A program made the translations under genes and the position numbers. A stretch of 64,000 nt of DNA. Source: Hyphomicrobium sp. MC1 (GTDB lineage: Bacteria > Pseudomonadota > Alphaproteobacteria > Rhizobiales > Hyphomicrobiaceae). The notes under the pieces were generated by a model that was given only the letters and a program-made list of their open reading frames with translations, made no database searches and had not been told where the DNA came from. Below, piece by piece: positions 50,654 to 60,048 of the stretch (within the stretch, counting starts at the first letter, position 1; every line of letters begins with the position of its first letter). The stretch is from positions 2,480,001 through 2,544,000 of the forward strand of contig NC_015717.1 in the NCBI RefSeq assembly GCF_000253295.1, read 5' to 3'.

Positions 50654-51490
50654 TTAGCCGATCTTTTCCCACTGAGCGCCTTCCTCGCGCTTGCGCATGT
50701 AAATCGGCGCGAACGGCTCGTCCTGGCGAAGCTCGATTAACCCTTCCCGGGCCATTTCCAGCGTCGCGCCGAAGGAACTCGCGAGTGCAGAGCGTTCCTC
50801 CTCGTTCTTCGGCAGGTATTGCTCAAAAAAGAGATCGAGCTGAGCCCAGTGGCCCTCGGTGGCGCCAACCAGCTTTTCGAGCCTCAGGCGCGCTTCCTTG
50901 ATCGACCACACGCGGCGCGCTTTCACGACGTGAACGACGCGAATGGTGCGCTTTCGCTGGTCGGAATACGCCTTCAACAGATCGTAGACAGCGGCCGTGT
51001 AGGTCGTATCGCGCGTGACCTTGATGTGCTCGGGCAGGCCGCGTGCAAAGACATCACGATCGAGCCGGCGGCGCGTCATCAGCACGGCGGCCTTGTCGCG
51101 CATAGCGTTGAGGCGCATGAGACGGAAGGACAGCTTCTGCGCCAGTTCTTCGGCCGTCGCCGTATCGGCGCTGTCTTTTTCCTTGGGCAGCAGAAGTCGG
51201 GATTTGAGGTAGGCCAGCCACGCCGCCATGACGAGATAATCGGCGGCGATTTCTAGTCTCAGGCGTTGCGCCTCAGCGATGAAGCCAAGATATTGCTCGA
51301 CCAGCGCCAGGATCGAAACCTTCGCGAGGTCGACCTTTTGCGTCCGCGCCAGTGCGAGCAGCAAATCGAGCGGGCCTTCGAAACCGTCGATATCGACGAC
51401 GAAGGCTTCGCCTGCAGCCGGCATGTCATCCAGGCCGGAAGCCTCCCATTCGGGAGCCTCTCCTTCGCCCTCGGCTGCCATCTCGTCCAT
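50654..51490 (-). CDS. scpA: Segregation and condensation protein A
   Basis: 278 residues from ATG 51490 (MDEMAAEGEGEAPEWEAS); an 18-residue longer frame is not supported. ScpA is the kleisin of the bacterial condensin. The N-terminal 'VVDIDGFEGPLDLLLALARTQKVDLAKVSILALVEQYLGFI', 'EIAADYLVMAAWLAYLKSRLLLP' and the C-terminal winged-helix 'FSFGATLEMAREGLIELRQDEPF' region (here 'SFGATLEMAREGLIELRQDEPFAPIYM') are diagnostic. Between nagZ and scpB. Confidence 0.96.
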   Translation of the reverse strand: MDEMAAEGEGEAPEWEASGLDDMPAAGEAFVVDIDGFEGPLDLLLALARTQKVDLAKVSILALVEQYLGFIAEAQRLRLEIAADYLVMAAWLAYLKSRLLLPKEKDSADTATAEELAQKLSFRLMRLNAMRDKAAVLMTRRRLDRDVFARGLPEHIKVTRDTTYTAAVYDLLKAYSDQRKRTIRVVHVVKARRVWSIKEARLRLEKLVGATEGHWAQLDLFFEQYLPKNEEERSALASSFGATLEMAREGLIELRQDEPFAPIYMRKREEGAQWEKIG

Positions 51491-51563
51491 CGGATCTCGG
51501 TTTCGTTGTCGCGGCAAAGTGCCTGCGGCCAATCGCTGGCGCACCGCCGGACACTACACTGAT

Positions 51564-52586
51564 TCAAACGGTCGGAGTCTGCTCGTCCAGGAGTGCGGCC
51601 AAGAGTTGCAGAGCCCGCTCTTTATCGTAAGGCTCCGGGGGCGTGACGCAAGCGCAGGCTGCGGCAAATCTTTCGGCGGCGCGGCCCGAAAGCTTCGGCA
51701 CTCCCTCGGCGGCGGCGCGCATTTCGTCGATATCGCCGTTGCAGTGAAGGGCTAGATCGGAGCCCGCGGCGATTACGGCTTCGGCCCGGGCGCGCATGGG
51801 TCCGCTCAGCGCCTGCATGCTCAGATCGTCACTCATCAGCAGGTTGTCGAACCCGATCTCGCCGCGGATGACATCGCGCGTCACGACGGCCGATGTGCTG
51901 GCGGGGTTTTCGGCGTCAATATCGGCATAGACGACGTGGGCGGTCATGGCGGCCGGCAGCGCGGCCAGCGCTTTAAACGGAGCGAAGTCGGTCGCCGACA
52001 ACGTCTTGTGCGAGGTCATGACGACGGGCAGCGCCAGATGACTATCCGCCGTAGCGCGGCCGTGGCCTGGGATGTGTTTCACGACCGGTACGACGCCGCC
52101 CGCTAGATAACCGTCGGCAACCGCCTGCGCCAGCGCCACGACCTGGGAGACGCCTCGGCCATAGGCGCGGTCGCTGATGATTTCGTGGGCGCCTTCGACG
52201 GGCAGGTCGGCGACGGGCGCGCAGTTCATCGTGATGCCGAAGGCGCGAAGCTCTTCCGCCGTTAAACGGGCAACCGCGAAGGCGGCTTCTTTCCCCTCCT
52301 CCGGGTCTTCTGCAAACAAATCTGCGAAGGCCGCAGCGGGGGGCAGTGCGCGAGCGATCGGGGGCCTGAGGCGTTGAACTCGGCCGCCCTCCTGATCGAT
52401 CAGAACGAGGAAATCATCACTGCCGACCGCGTTTTTCGTCTCGTCGATCAGGCGCGCGATCTGCCCCCGGTCGAAGACGTTGCGGCGAAACAGGATCACA
52501 CCGGCAGGCTGGACGTCGCGATAGAAGCGCCGCTCGTCATCGGTGAGCGTGACACCGGAAAGACCGGCGATCAGACTTGCCGTCAT
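51564..52586 (-). CDS. nagZ: Beta-N-acetylhexosaminidase NagZ
   Basis: 340 residues from ATG 52586 (MTASLIAGLSGVTLTDDERR). NagZ removes GlcNAc from anhydro-muropeptides in cell-wall recycling and acts in the cytosol. The GH3 signature 'VVPVVKHIPGHGRATADSHLALPVV' and 'NLLMSDDLSMQAL' (nucleophile Asp region) are present, along with 'LIDQEGGRVQRL'. It lies between the SPOR-domain gene and scpA, a conserved alphaproteobacterial order. Confidence 0.96.
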   Translation of the reverse strand: MTASLIAGLSGVTLTDDERRFYRDVQPAGVILFRRNVFDRGQIARLIDETKNAVGSDDFLVLIDQEGGRVQRLRPPIARALPPAAAFADLFAEDPEEGKEAAFAVARLTAEELRAFGITMNCAPVADLPVEGAHEIISDRAYGRGVSQVVALAQAVADGYLAGGVVPVVKHIPGHGRATADSHLALPVVMTSHKTLSATDFAPFKALAALPAAMTAHVVYADIDAENPASTSAVVTRDVIRGEIGFDNLLMSDDLSMQALSGPMRARAEAVIAAGSDLALHCNGDIDEMRAAAEGVPKLSGRAAERFAAACACVTPPEPYDKERALQLLAALLDEQTPTV

Positions 52587-52688
52587 TACAAGTTGGCCCT
52601 CCAAGGCCGTTCGTAACAAAGCCCGCAGCCGACACGCAACCGGCCGGCGCGGTGGCGCCAGCCGGGCAGATAACGGGGCGGCAGAAGA

Positions 52689-54425
52689 TCAGTACGACGT
52701 CACCCAGCAGCCTTGATAGCCTTCAGCTTTCAGCTGCACGCAAACGTTGCTGGCCTGCTCGCGCGAGCCCGGCGGCCCGACCACGAGACGATCATAGACG
52801 CCCTTCGACAGATTTGCAGAGGCAATGTCGGGTGTTTTACCGGCGAGCGCCGTGGAATATTTCTGCTGCATGTCCGCAAATCGCTTCAAAGCATCAATGC
52901 GGCTCGAAGACGAATGCGGGATCGAGGCGAGAACTGCGACGAAGTCGGTACCGCTATGCGTCGTCACGGGCGGCGCATCGCTGTTCGCATCCGTTTCGAC
53001 CGTCGGCTCCGCACGCGCGACCTTCTTGTATTTCTTCTTCGGTGGCGTCGGCGCATTGTCGCTGGTCGGCGAATTGATCGTCGTAATCTTGACCGGCTTT
53101 GATTTCTGCGGCGGAGCGGCGTCGTCAGGTTCGGACGGCGCGTCATTTGTGGCGGGCGGCGGAGGCGAAGCGGCCGCTGCCTGCTGCTGCTGGCCGAAGA
53201 CATCCACGAGGGCGGTACCGGGCACGCCAGCTCCGCCTTGCTGTGGCGGCGTCGCCAGATCTTGAGTGGGCGTCGCGGGCGCCATGATGCTGCCGTCGCG
53301 GCCCACGACCAGCGTAGAAACCTTCCGCGGACCGTCTTGGTCTTGCGACGCCTCGCCGTCGGACGAGCCGTTTGCGGCTTCGGCCGATGCCGACGAGGTG
53401 CCGTCGCCGAGGCGGCCCATGATCTTGGTATCGGAATACGGGAACTGTTTGCCGCCGGCGTCCGCCGGTTTGGTCTTGGCGGCATAATCATCGCTCTTGA
53501 TCACGGGCGGCTCGCCTTCGGGATGGCTGCCGCCGGTCAATTTTTTGTAGCCGTAGGCGACGCCGCCACCGATCACGATGGCGCCGACCAAAGCCGCGAG
53601 AATCAACATGGGGCGGCGGCTGCGCGGCGCGACTTCCTCGTCCTCGTATTCGTACTCTTCGTCGCTATAGACGGGCTCCAGCTCACCGCCCTCGGCCTGG
53701 GCGAAACCGAGCTGCGGGTCACCGTGCTGTTGCTGCTGATAGATATCGTGACCGAACGAATCGTGCGGCCCGGCCCAGTCGGCGGCGCTTAGCTCGTTCT
53801 CGTGATACTGCTGCTGGCCGAACGTCGGCGCAGAATGAGCGGGCTGTTGCACCGGATAGGATGGCTGCTGCGGCGTGCCGAAACCGCCCGGATCGAAGCC
53901 GCGCGGCTCCGGCTCGCGGGCGGGCCACTGCGGCGCGCGGGTCTGCGGCTGCTGCGTGCCGTAATCCGACGTGTGCTGCGGCTGGGTGAAGCTTGGCGCC
54001 GACTGCGGCTGACGCTGTTGCGGCGGCTGGGTGTAATTGGGCCGTGACGGCGGAACGTAAGGCTCGAACTGCGGCGCATAAGGGTCGTGCTGCTGGCCGC
54101 CGTTGTCCTGTGGATAGCCACCGTATCCGGTCTGTGACCCGGACTGTACGCCACCACGCTGCGGTTCGCTCCACTGGCCGTAATCCGGTTGCTGAGGCGC
54201 GGCGGGCTGGCGGCCGCCGAACCCCTGCTGACCGTAATCAGGGTAATTCTGCGCCGGCTGCTGCTGCGGCGGCCACGCATTCGCCTGCTGTGGCTGCTGC
54301 TGAGGACGGCCTACCGGCTGCGCCTGCGGATTGACCCAGGATGGCTGGGAATTGCTCGTCTGCGTTGTGGGGCGGGCAAGCGGCCTGCCGGAATTCTGCC
54401 CGGGAAATGCGTTCTGCGAGGACAT
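52689..54425 (-). CDS. SPOR-domain membrane protein with Gln/Pro-rich cytoplasmic region
   Basis: 578 residues. The first 250 residues are Gln/Pro/Tyr/Gly-rich low complexity, then an acidic 'SDEEYEYEDEEVAPRSRRP' leads into one membrane helix at about 273-293 ('MLILAALVGAIVIGGGVAYGYKKL'). After a long linker, the C-terminal SPOR domain runs from about 500 ('GTDFVAVLASIPHSSSSRIDALKRFADMQQKYSTALAGK') to 'REQASNVCVQLKAEGYQGCWVTSY'. SPOR domains bind denuded septal peptidoglycan, so a cell-division or envelope role is likely. It is encoded between argS and nagZ. Confidence 0.9.
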   Translation of the reverse strand: MSSQNAFPGQNSGRPLARPTTQTSNSQPSWVNPQAQPVGRPQQQPQQANAWPPQQQPAQNYPDYGQQGFGGRQPAAPQQPDYGQWSEPQRGGVQSGSQTGYGGYPQDNGGQQHDPYAPQFEPYVPPSRPNYTQPPQQRQPQSAPSFTQPQHTSDYGTQQPQTRAPQWPAREPEPRGFDPGGFGTPQQPSYPVQQPAHSAPTFGQQQYHENELSAADWAGPHDSFGHDIYQQQQHGDPQLGFAQAEGGELEPVYSDEEYEYEDEEVAPRSRRPMLILAALVGAIVIGGGVAYGYKKLTGGSHPEGEPPVIKSDDYAAKTKPADAGGKQFPYSDTKIMGRLGDGTSSASAEAANGSSDGEASQDQDGPRKVSTLVVGRDGSIMAPATPTQDLATPPQQGGAGVPGTALVDVFGQQQQAAAASPPPPATNDAPSEPDDAAPPQKSKPVKITTINSPTSDNAPTPPKKKYKKVARAEPTVETDANSDAPPVTTHSGTDFVAVLASIPHSSSSRIDALKRFADMQQKYSTALAGKTPDIASANLSKGVYDRLVVGPPGSREQASNVCVQLKAEGYQGCWVTSY

Positions 54426-54487
54426 CGCGGAAACCCCCTTAGAGTGGGGCGCAAGTAGTGGTTGCGCCTAATCGTCGAGTCGAGACT

Positions 54488-56248
54488 TTAACGCATTGCG
54501 TCGGGCGCCTCGACGCCTAGGATCCCAAGCCCCGATTTTATCACCGTCTTTGTCGCGGAAATCAGCGCGAGTCTGGCTGAAGTCGCAACCCCGTCATTTG
54601 CCTGAATAAATCGTAAATGTGGCGAATCGTTGCCTCGGGTCCATTGGGTGTGGAGAGCGCTCGCGAGATCATAGAGGTAGAACGCGATCCGATGCGGCTC
54701 GTGCGCGGCCGCGGCACCTTCGATCAGGCGTGGGAAACTGGCGAGGCGTTTGACGAGATCAATTTCGCCCGCATCCGTCAGGATCGAGAGATCAGCGTTC
54801 TGAAGCGCTTGGGTCGACACGTCTATGCCGGCGACCTGCTCGGCTGCGTTCCGCAAGACGCTGGCGGCCCGAGCGTGAGCATACTGCACGTAGAAGACGG
54901 GGTTGTCCTTTGACTGCTCGGTGACCTTGGCGAAGTCGAAGTCGAGCGTTTCCTGGTTCTTCCGGTAAAGCATCATGTAGCGGACCGGATCGCGGCCCAC
55001 CTCGTCCACCACATCGCGAAGGGTCACGAAGGTGCCCGCCCGCTTCGACATCTTGTAGGGCTCGCCGCCTTTGAACAGGCGAACGAGATTGACGACCTTG
55101 ATATCGAGGTCGGCTTCCCCGTCAGATAGCGCGGCAACCGCGGCTTTCATCCTCGGGATGTAGCCGACGTGATCGGCGCCGAAGACGTTGATCAGATGGC
55201 GGAAGCCCCGCTGCAACTTGTCGTAATGGTAGGCGACGTCGCCCGCGAAGTAGGTGTAGCTGCCGTCGGACTTTTGCAGCGCGCGGTCTTCATCGTCGCC
55301 ATAGGCGGTTGATTTGAACAGCGTCTGGACGCGGTCTTCCCACTCATCGTCGTCGTGGCCCTTCGGCTTTTCGAGCGTGCCTTCGTAGATAAGGCCCTTG
55401 GCCCGCAGCACCTCGATCGCGGCCTTGACCTGGTCGCGGCCGTTCGAGGTCAGCGAGGCTTCGGAGAAGAAGACGTCGTGGCGGATGTTGAGCGCGGCGA
55501 GATCGTCCTTGATCATCTCCATCATTTTGGAGATCGCGAAGGAGCGTACGAGCGGCAGCCAGCGCTCTTCCGGCATGTTGAGGAGCGATGGACCATGCTC
55601 AGCGGCGAGCGCGGCTCCGACCGGCTTCAGGTATTCACCGGGATAGAGACCTTCCGGAATGGCGCCGATATCCTCGCCCAGCGCTTCGCGGTAGCGCAGA
55701 AAGGCAGAGCGTGCGAGCACATTCACCTGCCCGCCCGCGTCGTTGATGTAGTATTCACGCGTAACGTCGAAACCGGCAAAGACGAGAAGGTTTGCGAGCG
55801 CGTCACCAAACACGGCGCCGCGGCAATGACCGACGTGCATCGGTCCAGTGGGATTGGCCGACACGTACTCGACGTTGAGCTTGCCGCTTTGGCTGACGGT
55901 GCCTGCGCCGTAGCGCTGGCCGGACTTCAAAATCGTGCGGACGAGCTGCTGCCAGACTTCCGGCTTGAACGTGATGTTGAGGAAGCCCGGACCGGCGACT
56001 TCGACCTTCTCGACGTCCGGCGCGGTTTCGAGCTTTGCCTTTAATGCCTCGGCGATATCGCGCGGTTTCATCTTCGCGGGCTTCGCCAGCATCATCGCGG
56101 CGTTGACGGCGACGTCGCCATGGCTCGCATCGCGGGGCGGTTCGGCGTCGAAGGATGGAAGCGGAAGATCCGCAGGCAGAACGCCCTCTGATTTCAGAGC
56201 TTCGAGCGCGGTCGTTACGCGGGCGGCGACTTCGGCGAAAACGTTCAT
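54488..56248 (-). CDS. argS: Arginyl-tRNA synthetase
   Basis: 586 residues. Class I synthetase: the HIGH signature appears as '[19 protein letters not shown]' and the KMSKS-like loop as '[16 protein letters not shown]'. The N-terminal additional domain ('[23 protein letters not shown]') and C-terminal DALR domain ('[31 protein letters not shown]') are complete. It follows the dGTPase-like gene and precedes the SPOR gene. Confidence 0.97.
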   Translation of the reverse strand: MNVFAEVAARVTTALEALKSEGVLPADLPLPSFDAEPPRDASHGDVAVNAAMMLAKPAKMKPRDIAEALKAKLETAPDVEKVEVAGPGFLNITFKPEVWQQLVRTILKSGQRYGAGTVSQSGKLNVEYVSANPTGPMHVGHCRGAVFGDALANLLVFAGFDVTREYYINDAGGQVNVLARSAFLRYREALGEDIGAIPEGLYPGEYLKPVGAALAAEHGPSLLNMPEERWLPLVRSFAISKMMEMIKDDLAALNIRHDVFFSEASLTSNGRDQVKAAIEVLRAKGLIYEGTLEKPKGHDDDEWEDRVQTLFKSTAYGDDEDRALQKSDGSYTYFAGDVAYHYDKLQRGFRHLINVFGADHVGYIPRMKAAVAALSDGEADLDIKVVNLVRLFKGGEPYKMSKRAGTFVTLRDVVDEVGRDPVRYMMLYRKNQETLDFDFAKVTEQSKDNPVFYVQYAHARAASVLRNAAEQVAGIDVSTQALQNADLSILTDAGEIDLVKRLASFPRLIEGAAAAHEPHRIAFYLYDLASALHTQWTRGNDSPHLRFIQANDGVATSARLALISATKTVIKSGLGILGVEAPDAMR

Positions 56249-56323
56249 GAAAGGCCTTTTTGATGCGCGCTGGCGACGCCCCTGCGGGGAGCCGGCCGCC
56301 AGCGGGGAAATGGGGCTTCGCGC

Positions 56324-57553
56324 CTAGCCCAGTTCCGGGGTGACGTCAAATAGGCGGCGGTGTTCGGCAAGCGCGTATCGGTCGGTCTGTCCGGCCAGGA
56401 AGTCGCATGCCAGGTGCGCGCGCTGCCGCTCATCGAGGCCGGGAAGCGCTTCGCGCCAGCCCGTGGGAAGCGTTTCGGCGTCGGCGTGATATTTCTCGAA
56501 GAGGTCACGGACGACCTTCTCCGCCTGCTTCATGACGCCCAAAACGCGCCCGTGGTGATAGACGGCTTGGAACAGGAAGCTCTTGAGACGGCCGAGATCG
56601 GCGGCCATGCCGGCGGAGAACGCGACCGCAGCTCGGCCTGCGGCGCTAATGTCATCCGGGCTGTTGGGAGCGATAGCTGCGAGACGGCGGCGGCTTTCAG
56701 TGACGATGTCGGCGACCATGACGGTGATCATGCGGCGCGTCACCTCGTAGATGGCCCGGCTTGGTTCGGCACCGTGCGCGATGGCCTGAACATCTCGCGC
56801 GATCGGCCCGGCCACCGGCACGTCGAACAACATGTCGAACGTAATCAATCCGGCGCGCAGACCGTCATCGACGTCATGCGAGAGATAAGCGACGTCGTCG
56901 GCGAGACTTGCAACCTGCGCTTCGGCGGACGGCCATGCATCGAGGTGCAACGATTTCCAAGCCTCGATGTGGCCCAAGACCTTGGCAACCGCGCTATCGG
57001 CCTTCGACAGCGGTCCGTTATGCTTGGCGAGACCTTCGAGCGTTTCCCAGGAGAGGTTCAGGCCGTCGAAGGCCAGATACTTGCGTTCGAGCGTCGTCAC
57101 GATACGCAGCGATTGGGCGTTGTGGTCGAAACCACCGTAGGCTTTCATAGCATCGTCGAGAGCGCGTTCACCCGCATGCCCGAATGGAGAATGCCCGAGG
57201 TCATGCGCCAGCGCGATCGTCTCGGCCAGGTCTTCATCGAGACGAAGCTGGCGGGCAACGGTGCGGGCGATCTGCGCGACCTCCAGCGAGTGGGTCAGCC
57301 GGGTTCGGAAATGGTCGCCTTCATGCGGCAGGAAGACTTGCGTCTTGTAGGTCAAACGCCGGAAGGCGGTCGCGTGCAAAATGCGGTCGCGGTCGCGCTG
57401 GAACGGGCTGCGGGTCGGGCAATCCGATTCGGGAAAGTAGCGCCCCCGCGACGGCACAGCATTCGCGGCATAAGGCGCGGGCCTACGCTCTCCCGGCCGG
57501 AGGTTCTGGCCATAATCCAAGGGGTCCGGCAGCGATTTAGCCTGGGTTGCCAT
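56324..57553 (-). CDS. dgt: dGTPase-like HD-domain triphosphohydrolase
   Basis: 409 residues. The HD-domain metal ligands appear in 'FRTRLTHSLEVAQIARTVARQL', 'ETIALAHDLGHSPFGHAGERALD' (HD) and 'VASLADDVAYLSHDVDDGLRAG' (D). The N-terminal 'ESDCPTRSPFQRDRDRILHATAFRRLTYKTQVF' is typical of the family, which hydrolyses dGTP (and some other dNTPs) to deoxynucleoside and triphosphate. Length fits the type-2 dGTPase-like group, so strict specificity for dGTP is not assured. It is divergent from erpA. Confidence 0.92.
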   Translation of the reverse strand: MATQAKSLPDPLDYGQNLRPGERRPAPYAANAVPSRGRYFPESDCPTRSPFQRDRDRILHATAFRRLTYKTQVFLPHEGDHFRTRLTHSLEVAQIARTVARQLRLDEDLAETIALAHDLGHSPFGHAGERALDDAMKAYGGFDHNAQSLRIVTTLERKYLAFDGLNLSWETLEGLAKHNGPLSKADSAVAKVLGHIEAWKSLHLDAWPSAEAQVASLADDVAYLSHDVDDGLRAGLITFDMLFDVPVAGPIARDVQAIAHGAEPSRAIYEVTRRMITVMVADIVTESRRRLAAIAPNSPDDISAAGRAAVAFSAGMAADLGRLKSFLFQAVYHHGRVLGVMKQAEKVVRDLFEKYHADAETLPTGWREALPGLDERQRAHLACDFLAGQTDRYALAEHRRLFDVTPELG

Positions 57554-57573
57554 TATCCGCGAGCTTTAAGCAT

Positions 57574-57601
57574 TTGACTTCGACTGCCGCCTTCCTATCT
57601 T
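57574..57601 (+). promoter_or_regulatory. erpA: Promoter candidate for erpA
   Basis: TTGACT (57574-57579) and TATCTT (57596-57601), 16 bases apart, in the 120-bp gap between divergent dgt and erpA. The pair is close to the vegetative consensus and is read on the plus strand about 70 bases before the erpA start. Confidence 0.45.
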
Positions 57602-57673
57602 TTGAGGGTTCCGGATGCCAGCTTTCTCGGCCGGCGATTGGGGCTTTTTAACCGCTCAAGATTTGATCGTACG

Positions 57674-57997
57674 ATGACAATCACCGTCACAGACCGTGCC
57701 GCAAACCGCATCGCGGAAATCGTTGCCAACGAGGCCGCCGCGCCGGTGTTGCGCGTTTCGGTTGAAGGTGGCGGCTGCTCGGGCTTCCAATATAAGTTCG
57801 ATCTTGTCGGTCACAAAGCCGACGACGATCTTGTGATCCAGCACAACGGCGCAACCGTGGTAATTGATCCGGTTTCCCAGCAATATATGGAAGGCGCCGA
57901 GATCGACTTCGTCGACGACCTGATTGGCGCGTCGTTCAAGATCAACAATCCGGTGGCGACGGCCTCTTGCGGCTGCGGCACCAGCTTTTCGATCTGA
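57674..57997 (+). CDS. erpA: A-type iron-sulfur insertion protein ErpA
   Basis: 107 residues from ATG 57674 (MTITVTDRAANRIAEIVANEAA); the longer frame adds 24 unlikely residues. It delivers Fe-S clusters to apo-proteins. The three ligand cysteines are in 'VEGGGCSGFQYKFDL' and 'ATASCGCGTSFSI'. IscA versus ErpA cannot be separated by sequence alone, but the erpA/dgt divergent order is the alphaproteobacterial erpA arrangement. Confidence 0.92.
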   Translation: MTITVTDRAANRIAEIVANEAAAPVLRVSVEGGGCSGFQYKFDLVGHKADDDLVIQHNGATVVIDPVSQQYMEGAEIDFVDDLIGASFKINNPVATASCGCGTSFSI

Positions 57998-58081
57998 CCC
58001 GTCTCATTTAGCGCTATTTTCCTCGATGGCCGGGACAAGCCTCGCCATGGTGTATTGAAATTCTATGGACGTAGCGCGAGC

Positions 58082-58864
58082 ATGATCATCGCAACGTGGA
58101 ACATCAACGGCGTCAAAGCGCGGCTCGAAGCGGCGCTGACCTATTTGCGCAACCACGCGCCCGACGTCGTCTGTCTGCAAGAGATCAAGTCCGTCGATGA
58201 CGGCTTCCCAGCGCAAGCCTTTCAGGACATGGGCTACAACGTCGCGACGAACGGACAAAAGGGTTTTAACGGCGTCGCGATCCTGTCGAAGACCCCGCTT
58301 GAAGATGTGGTGCGCGGATTGCCGGGCGATGATAGCGACCAGCATTCGCGCTGGATCGAGGCATCGGTGGCGCTCGGGCCGAAAATGATCCGCGTGGTGT
58401 CGCTCTACCTGCCGAACGGCAATCCCATCGGGACAGAGAAGTTTGCCTACAAGCTCGCCTGGATGAAACGCATGCAGACACGCGCCAAAGCGCTGCTTGC
58501 CGAGGAAATGCCACTGATCCTTGCGGGCGATTTCAATGTCATTCCGGAGCCCGAAGACGCCAAGCGGCCGCAAGCGTGGGCGAACGACGCACTATTCCAG
58601 CCTGAGAGCCGGTCGGCATGGCGGGCGCTCGTCAATCTCGGTTTTACGGACGCGACGCGCGCGTGCCATCCGGGACCGGGCGTCTACACATTCTGGGATT
58701 ATCAAGCGGGCGCATTCCGGAAGGACGACGGCATTCGCATCGATCACATGCTGCTTTCAAGCCAGGCCGCCGACCTGCTGCGCTCCTCCGGCATTGACCG
58801 GGAAACGCGTGCGCAAGAAAAGCCGTCCGATCATGTGCCGGTGTGGGTAAAGCTCGCCGCTTGA
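58082..58864 (+). CDS. xthA: Exodeoxyribonuclease III
   Basis: 260 residues from ATG 58082. A class II AP endonuclease/3'-exonuclease of base-excision repair. Motifs: 'IIATWNINGVKARLEAAL', 'VVCLQEIKSVDDGFP', 'LAGDFNVIPEPEDAKRP', 'GIRIDHMLLSS' and the terminal 'EKPSDHVPVWVKL'. The 'AWANDALFQPESRSAWRALVNLGFTDATRA' segment is canonical. It follows erpA by 84 bp on the plus strand. Confidence 0.96.
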   Translation: MIIATWNINGVKARLEAALTYLRNHAPDVVCLQEIKSVDDGFPAQAFQDMGYNVATNGQKGFNGVAILSKTPLEDVVRGLPGDDSDQHSRWIEASVALGPKMIRVVSLYLPNGNPIGTEKFAYKLAWMKRMQTRAKALLAEEMPLILAGDFNVIPEPEDAKRPQAWANDALFQPESRSAWRALVNLGFTDATRACHPGPGVYTFWDYQAGAFRKDDGIRIDHMLLSSQAADLLRSSGIDRETRAQEKPSDHVPVWVKLAA

Positions 58865-58938
58865 GCATGGCCGATGGTCCTCGGGACAACCCCGAGGATG
58901 ACATTCGGAAAATCGCAGGGCGAGTGCGTCTCCGGCTA

Positions 58939-60048
58939 CTAGCGCGCAGTCTCTCCGTTCGGTGTCAGGCCGACGACGGGTGCCGGTACCGGAGCAGCCA
59001 CGGCGGCAGCCTCCGAAGCAGGCTGGATGCTGGCCGCGCCTGCTGGAATGAGCGAGCTGCGCCGGGGCTGCGGCGCCGTCGGCGTGCTGATCATCTGCGG
59101 TTGCGGAATAGGCTTTTTCGGATCGGTCGCCAAAACGCTCATTGGGCGGACGAGTTCGCCATTCGCGCAAGTCCGAACCGGCTCGACCGTCAGATCGTCC
59201 AAACCATCGCGGCTTTCCTGCAGATCCGGGCTGCGGCCATAGCGATTGTGCCACTCGGCGACGCGACCTGTGGCCTGCTGGCGAACACCTTCACCGGCAT
59301 TACAGAAAATGTTCTGGTAGATGTCTTCGATCCACACGCGCTCGCTCGGCGGTGCATTGGCCACCGCAACGTCGATCAGGTTCAACGCCGCCGCCTGGTT
59401 TTTCTGGACGAACTTTCCGCGCCACATCAAGTCGGCGAGGAATGCCTGAGCGCCAGGATGGCCGGCCTGCGAAAGCCGCGACAACCAATGGCGGCCGTTC
59501 TCGATCTTGCTGGCCGGATCGTCGTAACCAGTGACGGTCATGTCCGGCCCCTCGCCGCGCAGATAAACCTTGGCGAGTTCGAATTGCGCGTCCTCGTCGT
59601 TGAAGGTCAGCGCGGCGCGCTGAAGATCGCGATTGGCTTCCTCGACATCCGGCTGAATGCCTGCCGAGGGGATGCCATCGCGCAAATACATCGAAACCGC
59701 GGTCAGCGACTTGGCAGCAATCGGCGCCAGATCATCGTCGTCTGGATCGACGTCTTGCAGCTCGTCTGCCAGCTCCTTGTAGAGATGGAAGGCCTTGCCA
59801 TGATCCGTGTACGCACCTTCGTTGTCGGCGTAGATGCGCGCTTCATAAAAGTGAGCGATCTGGGGCTTGGTCGCTTCCAAGGCTTCCAGCGCCGGGAGCG
59901 CCAATTCGTAATAGCCGCCGTTGAACGCCGAAATGCCTTGCTTCATCGCGTCGTCGGACGAGCGGAATACCACGGTTCCCGCCATCGCCGTGCCCAACAT
60001 CAGAATGGACGCAACGCTTCCTGCAACTGCAAGCTTAAATATCCGCAT
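58939..60048 (-). CDS. Exported Sel1/TPR-type repeat protein
   Basis: 369 residues from ATG 60048, chosen for its signal peptide ([23 protein letters not shown]); the longer start at 60078 is not supported. The mature part is helical with TPR/Sel1-like units: '[41 protein letters not shown]', '[75 protein letters not shown]'. The C-terminus is Pro/Ala-rich. Sel1 proteins scaffold complexes, often in the envelope. The start overlaps the end of ilvD by 14 bp. Confidence 0.8.
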   Translation of the reverse strand: MRIFKLAVAGSVASILMLGTAMAGTVVFRSSDDAMKQGISAFNGGYYELALPALEALEATKPQIAHFYEARIYADNEGAYTDHGKAFHLYKELADELQDVDPDDDDLAPIAAKSLTAVSMYLRDGIPSAGIQPDVEEANRDLQRAALTFNDEDAQFELAKVYLRGEGPDMTVTGYDDPASKIENGRHWLSRLSQAGHPGAQAFLADLMWRGKFVQKNQAAALNLIDVAVANAPPSERVWIEDIYQNIFCNAGEGVRQQATGRVAEWHNRYGRSPDLQESRDGLDDLTVEPVRTCANGELVRPMSVLATDPKKPIPQPQMISTPTAPQPRRSSLIPAGAASIQPASEAAAVAAPVPAPVVGLTPNGETAR

